Of a stretch of DNA of 64,000 bases, positions 34,301 to 46,197 are shown piece after piece. The stretch is from Okapia johnstoni (Eukaryota; Chordata; Mammalia; Artiodactyla; Giraffidae). The stretch covers positions 21,475,001-21,539,000 of the forward strand of contig CM044311.1 of NCBI GenBank assembly GCA_024291935.2, read 5' to 3'. Positions within the stretch are counted from its first letter, which is position 1, and each line of letters starts with the position of its first letter. Below the pieces are notes generated by a model. The model was not told where the DNA came from. It ran no database searches and saw only the letters and a program-made list of their open reading frames with translations. Position numbers and translations under genes: made by a program.

Positions 34301-37024
34301 ATACTTGGATGCAGTCTCAAAAATGACAGAATGAACTCTGTTCGTTTCCAAGGCAAACCGTTCAATATCACAGTAATCCAAGTCTATACCCCGACCAGTA
34401 ATGCTGAAGAAGCTGAAGTTGAATGGTTCTATAAAGACCTACAAGACCTTCTAGAACTAACACGCAAAAAAAGATGTCCTCTTCATTATAGAGGACTGGA
34501 ATGCAAAACTAGGAAGTCAAGAGATACCTGGAGTAACAGGCAAATTTGGCCTCGGAGTACAAAATGAATCAGGTCAGAGACTAACCGAGTTTTGCAAAGA
34601 GGACACACTGGTCATAGCAAACACCCTCTTCCAACAACACAGGAGAAGACTCTACACATGGACATCACTAGATGGTCAATACTGAAATCATATTGACAAT
34701 ATTCTTATCAGCCAAGGATTGAGAATCTCTATAGAGTTAGCAAAAACAAGACTGGCACCTGACTATGGCACAGATCATACACTCGTAATTGCCAAATTCA
34801 GACTTAAAATGAAGAAAGTAGGAAAAAACACTAGATCATTCATGTGATCTAGTTCATGATCTAGTTCATGTGAATCATTCATGATTCATCAAATCCCTAA
34901 ATCAAATCCCTTAGGATTATACAGTTGACATGGTAAATAGATCCAAGGGATTAGATCTGATAGACAGAGTGCCTGAAGAAAAATGGACAGAGGTTTGTGA
35001 CATTGTACAGGAGGCAGTGATCAAGACTATCCCCAAGGAAAATAAATGCAAAAAAGGCAAAATGTTTGCCTGAAGAGGCCTTGCAAATAGCTGAGAAAAG
35101 AAGAGAAGTGAAAGACAAAGGAGAAAATGAAAGATATACCCATTTGAATTAGATCCAAAGAATAACGAGAGATAAGAAAGCCTTCCTCAGTGATTAATGA
35201 AAAGAAATACAGGAAAGCAATATAATGGGAAAGACTAGAGATGTCTTCAAGAAAATTAGAGACAACAAGGGAATATTTCAAAGATGGGAACAATAAAGGA
35301 CAGAAATGGTAGGGACCTAACAGAAACAGAAGATATTAAGAAGAGGTGGCAAGAATACACAGAAGAACTATACAAAAAAAAAAATCTTCAGGACCCAGAA
35401 AATCACGATGGTGTGATCACTCACCTAGAGCCAGACATCCTGCCAAAGAATGTTCAAACTAACACACAATTGCACTCGTCTCACACGTTAGCAAAATAAT
35501 GCTCAAAATTCTCCAAGCCAGTCTTCAGCAATACGTGAGCCATGAACTTCCAGATGTTCAAGCTGGTTTTAGAAAAGGCAGAGGAATCAGAGATCAAATT
35601 GCCAACATCTGCTGGATTATTGAAAAAGCAAGAGAGTTCCAGGAAAAATCTGCTTTTGCTTTATTGACTATGTTAAAACCTTTGACTGTGTGGATCACAA
35701 CAAACTGGAAAATTCTTCCAGAGATGGGAATACCAGACCACCTGACCTGCCTCCTGAGAAATCTGCATGCAGATCAAAAATCAACATGTGAACTGGACAT
35801 GGAACAAAAGACTGGTTCCAAATCGGGAAAGGAGTACATCAAGGCTGTATTTGTCATCCTGCTTATTTAACTTATATGCAGAGTACATAATGCGAAATGC
35901 TGGGCTGGATGAAGCACAAGCTGAAATCAAGATTGCTGGGAGAAATATCAATGACCTCAAATATGCATACACCACCTTTATGGCAGAAAGAGAAGAAGAA
36001 CTAAGGAGCCTCTTGAAAGTGAAAGAGGAGAGTGAAAAAATTGGCTTAAAACTCAACATTCAGAAAACTTAAGATCATGGCATCTGGTCCCATCACTTCA
36101 TGACAAGTAGATGGGGAAGCAATGGAAACAGTGAGAGACTATTTTGGGGGGGCTCAAAAATCGCTTCAGATGGTGACTGCTGCTGCTACTGCTAAGTCGC
36201 TTCAGTAATGTCCGACTCTGTGCGACCCCATAGATGGCAGCCTACCAGGCTCCCACACCCCTGTGATTCTCCAGGCAAGAATACTGGAGTGGGTTGCCAT
36301 CTCCTTCTCCAATGCATGAAAGTGAAAAGTGAAAGCAAAGTCGCTCAGTCATGTCCGACTGTTAGCGACCCCGTGGACTGCAGCCTACCAGGCTCCTCCA
36401 TCCATGGGGTTTTCCAGGCAAGAGTACTGGTTGGGTTGCTATTGCCTTCTCCTCAGATGGTGATTGCAGCCATGAAATTAAAAGATGCTTACTCCTTGGA
36501 AGCAAAGCTATGACCAATGTAGACAGCATATTAAAAAGCAGAGACATTACTTTGCCAACACGAGTCCATCTAGTCAAAGCTATGTTTTTTCTGGTAGTCA
36601 TATTTGGATGTGAGAGCTGGACTGTAAAGAAAGCTGAGCACTGAAGAATTTATGCTTTTGAACTGTGGTGTTGGAGAAAACTCTTGAGAGTGTCTTAGAC
36701 TTCAAGAAGTTCCAAACAGTCAATCCTAAAGGAAATCAGTCCTGAATATTCATTGGAAGGACTGATGCTGAAGCTGAAACTCAATATTTGGCCACCTGAT
36801 TCGAAGAACCGACTCACTGGAAAAGACACTGATGCTTGGAAAGATTGAAGGCAGGAGGAGAAGGGGATGACAGAGGATGAGATGGTTGGATGGCATCACC
36901 AACGCGATGGATGTGAGTTTGAGTAAGCTCCAGGAGTTGGTGATGGACAGGGAGGCCTGGCGTGCTGCAGTCCATTGGATCGCAAAGAGTTGGACACCAC
37001 TGAGCAACTGAACTGAACTGAACA
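34301..37024 (+). mobile_element. BovB LINE, 2.45 kb plus nested SINE, inactivated
   Basis: Sense BovB from the endonuclease middle ('tacttggatgcagtctc') to a CTGAACTGAAC end. Endonuclease remnants at 34331-34567, linker around 35050-35400, RT at 35499-36072 and C-terminal part at 36470-37010, with many stops. Where other copies have YADD, 35962-35970 reads Tyr-Ala-Tyr and then Thr: both catalytic aspartates are gone through a short deletion. A local tandem rearrangement at about 34838-34915 repeats short tagttcatg-type units. A Bov-A2 sits at 36181-36452. Confidence 0.96.
36181..36452 (-). mobile_element. Bov-A2 SINE nested in BovB, 15-bp duplication
   Basis: Antisense dimer starting 'tgctgctactgctaagtcgc'. 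The duplicated BovB target is tcagatggtgactgc (36166-36180) against tcagatggtgattgc (36453-36467), one mismatch in 15. The BovB frame continues directly after it, so the nesting order is certain. Confidence 0.97.
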
Positions 37025-38086
37025 GGGGACTCAGTCTTCAGAATATATTGTATAATTGTGAAGTCAAAAGAATTGGAATTAAATTGGAATAACAGATCAA
37101 CTTATAGATATTATGCAATTTATCTTGCTGACCTTCCCGCCTAAAAATATTTATTCTATTTCTGAGTGTTACTTTATATACTGAAATAAACTTTATGGTT
37201 TTATTTTCCATATAAGTCCTGATTTTTAAAGTTTACAATTTGTAGAGTTTACTTTTAGCATTCATGACAGTATTTTCAATTGTTATATCACTAGTGAGCA
37301 CATATGCATAATTTTTCTAAGTTGATTGTACATCCTTATGTGTTAGAAAATTTATCTTGTTCCTCTCAGACGTGATTATCATCAAGTAAATGAAATATAC
37401 CTTTAAAATGATATGGCTTTCACTGTATTATCTGAGGACCTTTATTGTGCCTTATTTAACCAGTTTTTATCTCCAGGAAATGTTTGATAGGATTAATTCT
37501 GGAGCTAATGGATGTTCCTGAAGTTTTTATGTTATCTAACATGTTTACTAATGAGACATGTTAATTTGATACCGTTAAAAGGATAAAATGTTTACATTAT
37601 AAATTGAGATATTGTGTAAAAATATTTTATATCTGTTAAAAATAGCATATGACATTTTCTTGTTAATGGATAAATCATATTACTTGCCTTTATGTAAACC
37701 ATCCTGTCAATTATCATGAAATTATCATTAATACTGAAACTTTTACAAAATAGAGTCCTTAAACTACCTACAGTTGTGTACTTCTGTATTATGAGATTCT
37801 TTTTTTCCCCTAAGGCTTGAATATTCTCATATTTTATAGTGTTTCATATTAAAATTTATAGTTTAAAGAAATTATTTTTTATTTCCTTAAAATTTATTAA
37901 GGCTTGTCTTTTTCTTAAAGTTACTTACAACATCTGTGTGTTTTATTATGACTGCTCTCTGTATTATAACTTATGTGCCTTCTGTAATACCTTTAATAAT
38001 GTCTTCTGACCTCACCATTTTGCACTCCTGTGAATGCAGTTGTGTCACAATTTGGAGGGGAACTGTAGAGAGGAGTTCTGAGATCA
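37025..38086. other. AT-rich block, possibly very old L1
   Basis: About 1.06 kb. One phrase (near 37480, 'gaaatgtttgataggatt') resembles antisense L1 ORF2, but other expected L1 landmarks are missing or out of order, so I leave it unassigned. Confidence 0.3.
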
Positions 38087-39184
38087 GTCAGGCAGTCAGT
38101 TCAGTTGCTGAGTCGTGTCCAACTCTTTGAGACCCCATGGACTGCAGCATGCCAGGCCTCCCTGTCCATCACAAACTCCTGGAGCTTACTCACACTCATG
38201 TCCATCGCGTTGGTGATGCCATCCAACCATCTTATCCTCTGTTGTCCCCTTCTCCTCCTGCCCTCAATCTTTCCCAGCATCAGGGTATTTTCCAATGAGT
38301 CGGTTGTTTGCATCAGGTGGCCAAGGTATAGGAGTTTCAGCTTCAACATCAGTCCTTCCAATGAACATTCAGTACTGATTTCCTTTATGAAGGACTGGAT
38401 GGATCTCCTTGCAGTCCAAGGGACTCTCAAGAGTTTTCTCCAACACCACAGTTCAAAAGCATCAACTCTTTGGTGCTCAGCTTTCTTTATAGTCCAACTC
38501 TCACATCCATACATGACCACTGGAAAAACTATAGCCTTGACTAGACAGACCTTTGTTGACAAAGTAATGTCTCTGCTTTTTAATATGCTGTCTAGGTTGG
38601 TCATAAATTTTCTTCCAAGGAGTAAGCATCTTTTTACTTCATGGCTGCAGTCACCATCTGCAGTGATTTTGGAGCCCCCCAAAATAAATTCTGCCACTGG
38701 TTTACACTGTTTCTCCATGTATTTGCCATGAAGTGATGGGACCAGATGCCATGATCTTTGTTTTCTGAATGTTGAACTTTAAGCCAACTTTTTCACTCTC
38801 CTCTTTCACATTCATCAAGAGGCTCTTTAGTCCTTCTTCACTTTCTGCCATAAAGGTGCTGTCATCTGCATGTCTGAGATTATTGATATTTCTCCCAGCA
38901 ATCTTGATTCCAGCTGTGCTTCATCCAGCCCAGTGTTTCTCATGATGTACTTTGCATATAAGTTAAATAAGCAGGGTGACAATATACAATCTTGATGTAC
39001 TCCTTTCCCGATTTGGAACCAGTCTGTTGTTCCATGTCCAGTTCTAATTGTTGCTTCTTGACCTGCATACAGATTTCTCAGGAAGCAGGTCAGGTGGTCT
39101 AGTATTCCCATCTGTGGAAGAAATTTCTACAGTTTGTTGTGATCCACATGGTCAAAGGTTTGGCTAGTCAATAACACACGGAAA
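38087..39184 (-). mobile_element. BovB LINE, 1.1 kb, antisense, 11-bp duplication
   Basis: Insertion bounded by ttctgagatca at 38076-38086 and 39185-39195. The 3' end is at left. The C-terminal region is open for 205 codons (38718-38101, minus), then a frameshift, then RT palm (39111-38827). The catalytic box at 38861-38872 is out of frame with the flanking RT and would read His-Ala-Asp-Asp in the original frame. The element stops within the RT fingers, so it is 5'-truncated and inactive. Confidence 0.97.
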
Positions 39185-39195
39185 TTCTGAGATCA

Positions 39196-39791
39196 AGGAA
39201 TCAGAAGAGTCTTAGGGAAAACTAAATTACACTGTCCAGGAAGTGGTAAAATCACACAGAAATTTCTTGTTTAGAAGAGAAACAGAAGATTAACAAAAAC
39301 ATACTCCTGGTGTTTTCTTGGAGTACTTATTCATGTTTCATTATTGTTATTTGCCTCGTCTCAGAAGGCTACTCCAACTTTAGTGGTACACTCAGAGAAG
39401 CCTCAGTGATTTGGAAAACATAATAGGAAATATAAATAGGAGCTGAGAATAAGGTTCCCATGTAAAAGGGAAGCTCACTTCCTTTGAGTGTCTCTTGCCT
39501 TACATGTATGTGGGAGCAAATGATCTAAACCTTAAGTTGAAATCCTTGGTTAATGTACGTGAATTAAAATTCACATCACCTGCAAATTGCTTTGGAGTTT
39601 AGGAACTTGGCTGCTAGCCTGCTTCTCAAATTTGGTTGGCAGCAGGGCTAACAACTTTGGGATAAAGCAAAGGTAGAGAACAAACCCAGTAACTGACTCC
39701 CTAATTCGGTGAGTCCTTAGTGAAATGACTTGAAATGTGTTTCCTTTCTCAGGCCTAGTTTCTGCATTCACTACAGAGAAGGCTTGTGAAC
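39196..39791. other. No recognised feature
   Basis: About 600 bases; a 95-codon minus frame over 39571-39858 partly translates the neighbouring SINE fragment and is not supported as a gene. Confidence 0.45.
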
Positions 39792-39852
39792 TATTGTCCA
39801 TGGGGTCACAAAACATCAGACATGACTTAGCGACTAAACAGCAAACAACAAC
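39792..39852 (+). mobile_element. Bov-tA/Bov-A SINE 3' fragment
   Basis: Only the last part remains: 'ttgtccatggggtcac', 'catcagacatgacttagc' and the end 'gactaaacagcaaacaac'. Confidence 0.75.
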
Positions 39853-40559
39853 TGACACTATAATTTCAAGTTCCCATCACCAGGGATATTGGAAAGAGAA
39901 TATATACAGTTACAACTTTGACTGAGGCAGTGATCTCCAGCTAGCAGGAATAATAAAGTGCTTTTGGCTCTCATTGATTCCTGTGATTAAAAGGATATAC
40001 ATCATTCCTACCTTATGCTAGGTTTCTTATTTTGTCTCCTTTCTTTGTCTCCTTTGGCAAGGCCTAGATTACCCTGGCTTTTTCTATTTAATAATTCAAC
40101 TTCTATTTCAGTTAGCTAATATTAATGCCTTGCCTTTCTCCTGTTCAGTATGAGGACTCCTTGATCAATACTAAATTTCATCATCATCATCTTTCAGTAT
40201 TAATTTCCTCACCCTTTTTACTTGGTCAATTATAAAATCAAATTTGTTGCCATTGCTCAGAATAGTGTGCAGGCTTAATACATATATAGAAGTTGCAGAT
40301 AAAATGAAAGCTTATTTTTTTCTCTTCCTCTAGTTTTGATTTTGAGTCAGATTTATAAAGCTTGGGGTCTAATTTAAAGGTATAAGTAAATTTGGTTGGA
40401 TAGTTTCAGCTGAATTAAAAGAGTGTTAGTCTCTTTAAACAACATGTATATCTTATTTATAATGCAGTTAGTTAATATCAGGAGAGATCAATATTCATTG
40501 CATGCATGATTTAGCAGAGGGATATTTTGTAGTCTTTTATTTTGTTTTTCCCTATATCT
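39853..40559. other. No recognised feature
   Basis: About 700 bases, AT-rich, with a short CAT repeat near 40181-40190. Confidence 0.45.
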
Positions 40560-40571
40560 GTAGCTTCTAAT

Positions 40572-40697
40572 CTGGAGAAGGAAATGGCAACCCACTCCAG
40601 TCTTCTTGCCTGGAGAATCCCAGGACGGGAGCCTGGTGGGCTTCCATCTATGGGGTCGCACAGAGTCAGGCACAACTGACGTGACTTAGCAGCAGCA
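40572..40697 (+). mobile_element. Monomeric Bov-A SINE with duplication
   Basis: A single Bov-A unit ('tggagaaggaaatggcaacc' to 'cttagcagcagca'), half a Bov-A2. Flanks gtagcttctaat (40560-40571) and gtagcttgtaat (40698-40709) differ at one of 12 positions, so the monomer inserted as such or as a 5'-truncated dimer. Confidence 0.93.
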
Positions 40698-40709
40698 GTA
40701 GCTTGTAAT

Positions 40710-42384
40710 GATTCTGGTCTGATTGTAGGCTTCAGCCTTCTACAAAAATTTTTTCTGTTAAGATTGTGTTGCTAATGTTTGAATTTTTTAAGAAAATAAC
40801 GTATCCTGTGAACAGTGCTGAAAAGGGAGAAGAGATAAAGTATCCCTGATCATTTGAAAGCTAATTGTTAGGATTTTAAATCAGTAGGTTCTAATGAATC
40901 TTTTAAAAATATTTTTTGAATCCTTTGGATGACGAAACAACACCTATCTGTACTATTTCCCATACCATTTGTTCTGTTAGCTAGATATTTTGCAACATCT
41001 GAATGAACATGTTTTTCTTTTTCATATAAATAAAATTAGTCATAAATGTAATCATTTCAAATGGTATTAAGCCCTTTCAATTATGACAGGTAATGATGCT
41101 ACAAATCCTTAAATGTATTGATGATTTTCTTGGATAAGAATTATCTTTATTAAGGAGATGGAGTGAGGTGTGCATAATCAGATCATAGAAGTTATACTTA
41201 AAAATATTTCTGAAAAAATTACACATTTTATAATACAAATAAAGGTGGAAATGGATTTGTTGATTTCTCATAAGCTTACCTGCAAATTTCTATAATTTTT
41301 ATGCCGAGTTTTTAAATGTGTCATTGTAGCAAACTAAAAAGTCTTTATCAAAAGAGACTTCTATGATTACTGTTGGACTAAATATGGTGGCAGTTTTAAA
41401 GCTTACTGGCATCAGAGAGCTTCCTAGAGATGAAAAGTATTTTAGTTCTCTCTTGGGCTTATGGAAGCATCCTCAGTTTTAGTAGTTTTAATGTTAGCCA
41501 CTTAATCAGCTCATAGTTGTGAATCCGCTGGCTGGTTCGGTCAGAGCTCAGCTGAAAGCTGCTGGACTTGCCCATGTTGTCAACTCAGGGGGTGGCCTGT
41601 GCCTGGATGATCAAGGGTGCCCTCTTTCACACATACAGCTTTTGTAAGCTGTTGAATGGGGGTGAGAGAAGTACCTGACTTGCTCTTATAATCCAGCACA
41701 CTAGCTTGGATTTCTTCATGTAGTGATTGAATGGTTATAATAGCTGTGACACAAGACATACCTAATATACAAGTACTTAAGATTTTACTTTTATCACATT
41801 TACTAGTAAAGGCCAAAGAAAGTTATATGGCTATCCCAGGTGCAGGAGATGGTTCAATACTCTCCACCATTTCATAATATTCATGGAAAGGAAGGAATTT
41901 GTGGGCATTTGGTAATCAAGCACAACCATCCTCTGGCTATAATTTATTCTTGTTTCTTTCACATGGAAAATATATTCAATCTTGTCCCAGACATTTAAAT
42001 TATCTCATAAAATTCTGCTCTTAAGATTGAAGTACAAAATCTTGATCTAAATATCATATTAAAAACTGTATTGGTAGTGTTTCTACTGGGCTAGAGAGAC
42101 AAATTACTTGCATCGCTCCTCCACAGATAGTACATAGAAGGATGTGCTAAATGTGTATATTGCACCTAAGCTTTCAGCCTTCCAATTAGAGTAGGTGACA
42201 GTTTTGCCAGCTGTTTTACTACAAAATAATATGGGCCATCCTTTTCCAGCTTGCTATAATTTCCTCATTGATTTTTGTATCCTTTGATTCACCATTTTTC
42301 AGTCTTGCTTAATAGTTTCTTCACTTTTTTCTAGCCATCACCATCTCTCATTCTCCAGATCAATGATATAAGTGCAACATTTCT
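40710..42384. other. No recognised feature
   Basis: About 1.7 kb. A 78-codon minus frame (41580-41816) has no recognisable domain. The block near 41510-41720 is a little richer in G+C. No repeat family identified. Confidence 0.4.
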
Positions 42385-42616
42385 ATTAATTACATATTGC
42401 TGTATAACAACATCCAAAATGTCAGTGGCTTAAAACAGTAATCATGTATTTAGCTAGTTCTGTAGTTTGGCTGGGAAAGTTTTCTTCACTGGGCCAGCTT
42501 TACTGTTCTCTCTTGGCAGCTTATGCAATTGGCCAGTCAGCTAATAGTGGGGTAATTTGTGATGAACTAGTTACATGACCAGTATATTGTAGGCTCTTGG
42601 CAAATTGGAGGGGGCT
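42385..42616. mobile_element. Possible MaLR/MLT1-type LTR relic
   Basis: 'tattgctgtataacaaca' and 'gtggcttaaaacagtaatc' recall the antisense start of old MaLR LTRs, where '(c)tgctgtaacaaa...gtggcttaaaacaac' is typical. The rest is too diverged to follow. Interrupted on the right by Bov-A2. Confidence 0.35.
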
Positions 42617-42628
42617 AGGCCATGTGTC

Positions 42629-42906
42629 GGAGAAGGCAATGGCACCCCGCTCCAGTAATCTTGCCTGGAAAATCCCATGGACGAAGGAGCCTGGTAGGCT
42701 GCAGTCCATGGGGTCGCTAGGAGTCAGACACGACTGAGCGACTTCATTTTCACTTTTCACTTTCATGCTTTGGAGAAGGAAATGGCAACCCACTCCAGTA
42801 TTCTTGCCTGGAGAATCCCAGGGATGGCGGAGCCGGGTGGGCTTCCATCTATGGGGTCGCACAGAGTCAGACACGACTGAAGTGACATAGCAGCAACAGC
42901 AGCAGC
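42629..42906 (+). mobile_element. Bov-A2 SINE with 12-bp target-site duplication
   Basis: Sense dimer, unit 1 from 'ggagaaggcaatggc', unit 2 from 'ttggagaaggaaatgg' near 42770, CAG-rich tail. The perfect repeat aggccatgtgtc is at 42617-42628 and 42907-42918. Little diverged: a young insertion. Confidence 0.97.
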
Positions 42907-43077
42907 AGGCCATGTGTCTCTTATTATTGGGGAGGATATTTAGGGCTTCTTTTTCTGGTAGTTGAAAATTTTAAAACACTATGAAATAGAGTAAAAATCA
43001 GTGCTCAAGTACTTTTCAAGTCTTTGCTTTTATCATTTTTGCTAGAGTCCCATTGGCAGAAAGATTTTGAGCGTGAT

Positions 43078-43943
43078 CTTGCTGGCATGTGAAATGAGTG
43101 TAATTGTACCATAATTTGAACATTATTTGGCATTGCCCTTCTTTGGGATTGGAATGAAAACTGACCTTTTCCAGTACTGTGGTCACTGCTGAGTCTCCCA
43201 AATCTGCTGGCATAATCAGTGCAACACTTTAACACCATCATCTTTTAAGTTTTAAAATAGCTCAGCTGGAATTCAATCACCAATGATTGGAATCCAATCT
43301 TTCAATTCAGTGGAGGTGATTCATAGTAAGGCTTCCTAAGTGGGCTTGACTTCGGATTCCAGGATGTCTGGCTCTAGGTGAGTGACCACATCATCGTGGT
43401 TAACTGGATCATTAAGAGCTTTTCTGTACAGTTCTGTGTTTTCTTGACATCTTTTCTTAATCTTCTGCCTCTGTTAGTTCCTTGATGTTTTTGTCCTTTA
43501 TTATGCTTATCTTTTTATGAATTTTTCCCTTGGTATCCCCAGTTTTCAAAAGGAGATCTCTAGTCTTTCCCATTCTATTGTTTTCCTCTATTTCTTTGCA
43601 TTGATCACTTAGGAAGGTGTTTTTATCTCTGCTTGCTATTCCTTGGAACTCTGAATTCAGATGGATATATGTTTCATTTCTCCTTTGTCTTTTGCCTCTC
43701 TTCTCTTCTCAGCTATTTGTAAGGCCTCCTCAGACAACCACTTTGCCTTCTTGCATTTCTTTATCTTGGAATTGGTTTTGGTCATCATCTCCAGTACAAT
43801 ATTACAAACCTCCCTCCAAAGTTCTTTAGGCACTCTGCCTGCCAGATCTAGTCGCTTGAATCTATCTATCACCTCCAATGTATAATCATATTAGATTTGA
43901 TTTAGGTCATACCTGAATGGCCTAGTGGATTTTCCTACTTTCT
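43078..43943 (-). mobile_element. Inverted 5' segment of a BovB
   Basis: Antisense BovB running from the RT fingers at left ('catgtgaaatgagtgtaat', about 43090) to the endonuclease-linker region at right ('gacctaaatcaa' in sense near 43900). A 73-codon linker frame is at 43657-43878 (minus). It ends where a sense BovB segment begins, giving a 5'-inverted element. Confidence 0.9.
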
Positions 43944-43962
43944 TCAATTTGAGCATGAATTT

Positions 43963-44615
43963 TGCAGTCACTTCATGGCAAATAGTTGGGGAAAATGTGG
44001 GAACATTTTCCATTTCATTTCCATATCCATTTCATTTTCTTGGGCTCCAAAATCAATGCAGATGGTGACTGCAGCCATGAAATTAAAATACACTTGCTCC
44101 TTGGAAGAATAGCTATGGCAAACCTAGACAGTGTATTAAAAAGCAAAGACGTAACTTTGACGACAAAGGTCCATATAGTCAAAGCTATGGTTTTTCCAGT
44201 AGTCATGTATGGATGTGAGAGTTGGACCATAACAAAGTCTGAGTGCTGAAGAATTTGATACTTTTGAACTCTGGTGCTAGAGAAGACTTTTGAGAATCCC
44301 TTAGCAGTGAGGAGATCAAACCAGTCAATCCTAAATAAATCTGTCCTGAATATTCATTGGAAGGACTGAAGCTGAAGCTGAGTCTTCAGTACTTTGGCCA
44401 CCTGATGTGAAGTGCTGACTCATTGGAAAATATTCTGATGCTGGGAAAAATTGAGGTCAAGAGGAGAAGGGGCTGGTAGGATGGCATCATTTACTAAATG
44501 GAGATGAGTTTGAGCAAACTCAGGGAGACAGTGATGGACAGAGAAGCCTGGTGTGCTGCAGTTCATGTGGTCGCAAAGAGTTGGACATGATTTAGCAACT
44601 GAACAACAACAACAT
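43963..44615 (+). mobile_element. Sense 3' segment of the same or adjoining BovB
   Basis: Starts at 'gtcacttcatggcaaatag', downstream of the RT catalytic box, and runs to the CAA-type terminus ('actgaacaacaacaac'). The frame is broken by several stops. About 20 bases separate it from the inverted part; the RT palm is absent from both. Confidence 0.93.
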
Positions 44616-45082
44616 TGGTTGAAAAATCACATAGCCATCACAGATTAACCATTGGAGAAAGAAATTCCACTTCTATAAGAATGAATTTGTACTCTTCTAA
44701 TCTAGCATCAAAGAATAAATAAGGCAGTACTTTTTGTTCATATATTTTTTATTTTTATGTGAGCACATATAGCCACAAAGAAGATATGAATCACAATACA
44801 TCAAGGCTCTTTCATAACTGCCATATCCATTCTCTGACTTCTCAATTCTTGTTATTTTCATCAATGTTAAAATTTTCTTCTTCCACACTCCATACTCAAG
44901 TGTTCTCATACATTAGAGCTTATCATTGCCAGTTGTTGCAGTACTTAGAAGTATAGTGATCTGCTATGAATTACAGTTTCTGTATTTCCAGCTTATTCTT
45001 TTAAGTCACTCACATAAGGAAATAGAATAAAATATGACCTTGTCTTGAACTTGGTTGCATTAACTATCACTTTTTCCACTGT
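44616..45082. other. No recognised feature
   Basis: About 470 bases of AT-rich sequence; frames on both strands are short. Confidence 0.45.
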
Positions 45083-45296
45083 TTGCTGCTGCTCAGTCGT
45101 GTCTGACTTTGTTGACCTCATGGACTATAGCCTCCCAACCTTCTCTGCCATGGGACTTCTCAGGCAAGAATACTTGTGTGGGTTGCCATTTCCTCCTCCA
45201 GGGGATCTTCCTGACTCAGGGATTGATACTGTGTCTTCTGAATCTCCTGCATTGGCAGGCAGATTCTTTACCACTGAGCCATCTGGAAAGTTCCTT
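45083..45296 (-). mobile_element. Bov-tA SINE, antisense
   Basis: Antisense copy from 'gctgctgctcagtcgtgtc' to the head 'accactgagccatctgg'. Full length with small deletions. Confidence 0.93.
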
Positions 45297-45346
45297 TCTA
45301 CTGTTTATCCTCCCCTTGTTACTCAGCTTAGATTTTGTGGTATATT

Positions 45347-46197
45347 CATGAGAAACACTGAGCTGGAAGAAACACAAGCTGGAATCAAGATTGCCGGGAG
45401 AAATGTCAATAACCTCAGATATGCAGATGATACCACCCTTATGGCAGAAAGTGAAGAAGAACTAAAGAGCCTCTTGATGAAGTGAAAGAGGAGAGTGAAA
45501 AAGTTGGCTTAAAACTCAACGTTCAGAAAACTAAGATCATGGCATATGGTCCCATCACTTCATGGGAAATAGATGGGAAAACAGTGGAAACAGTATCAGA
45601 CTTTATTTTGGGGGGCTCCAAAATCACTGCTGGTGATTGCAGCCATGAAATTAAAAGACACTTACTCCTTGGAAGGAAGGTTATAGCCAATCTAGATAGC
45701 ATATTTAAAAGCAGAAATATTGCTTTGCCAACAAAGGTCCGTCTAGTCAAGGCTATGGTTTTTCCAGTGGTCATGTATGGATGTGCGAGTTGGACGGTGA
45801 AGAAAGCTGAGCGCTGCCGAATTGATGCTTTTGAACTGTGGTATTAGAGAAGACTCTTGAGAGTCCCTTGGACTGCAAGGAGATCCAATCAATCCACCCT
45901 AAAAGAGATCAATCCTGTGTGTTCATTGGAAGGTCTGATGTTGAAGCTGAAACTCCAATACTTTGGCCACCTCATGAGAAGAGTTGACTCATTGGAAAAG
46001 ACCCTAATGCTGGGAAGTATTGGGGGCAGGAGGAGAAGGGGGTGACAGAGGATGAGATGGTTGGATAGCATCACCGACTCGATGGACATGGGTTTGGGTA
46101 GACTCCGGGAGTTAGTGATGGATAGAGAGGCCTGGCGTGCTGCAATTCATGGGGTTGCAAAGAGTCGGACACGACTGAGCGACGGAACTGAACTGAA
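45347..46197 (+). mobile_element. BovB LINE, 0.85 kb, 5'-truncated in RT
   Basis: Begins just upstream of the RT catalytic box (YADD intact, 45420-45431) and ends with 'gaactgaactgaatg'. Frames at 45340-45485, 45482-45847 and 45857-46246 are one protein split by a one-base change near 45480 and a stop at 45845-45847. Among the less diverged copies. Confidence 0.96.

Noticed and set aside
37025..38086. Antisense L1 ORF2 relic
   Set aside because: One L1-like phrase near 37480, but other landmarks are absent or out of order; left as unassigned.
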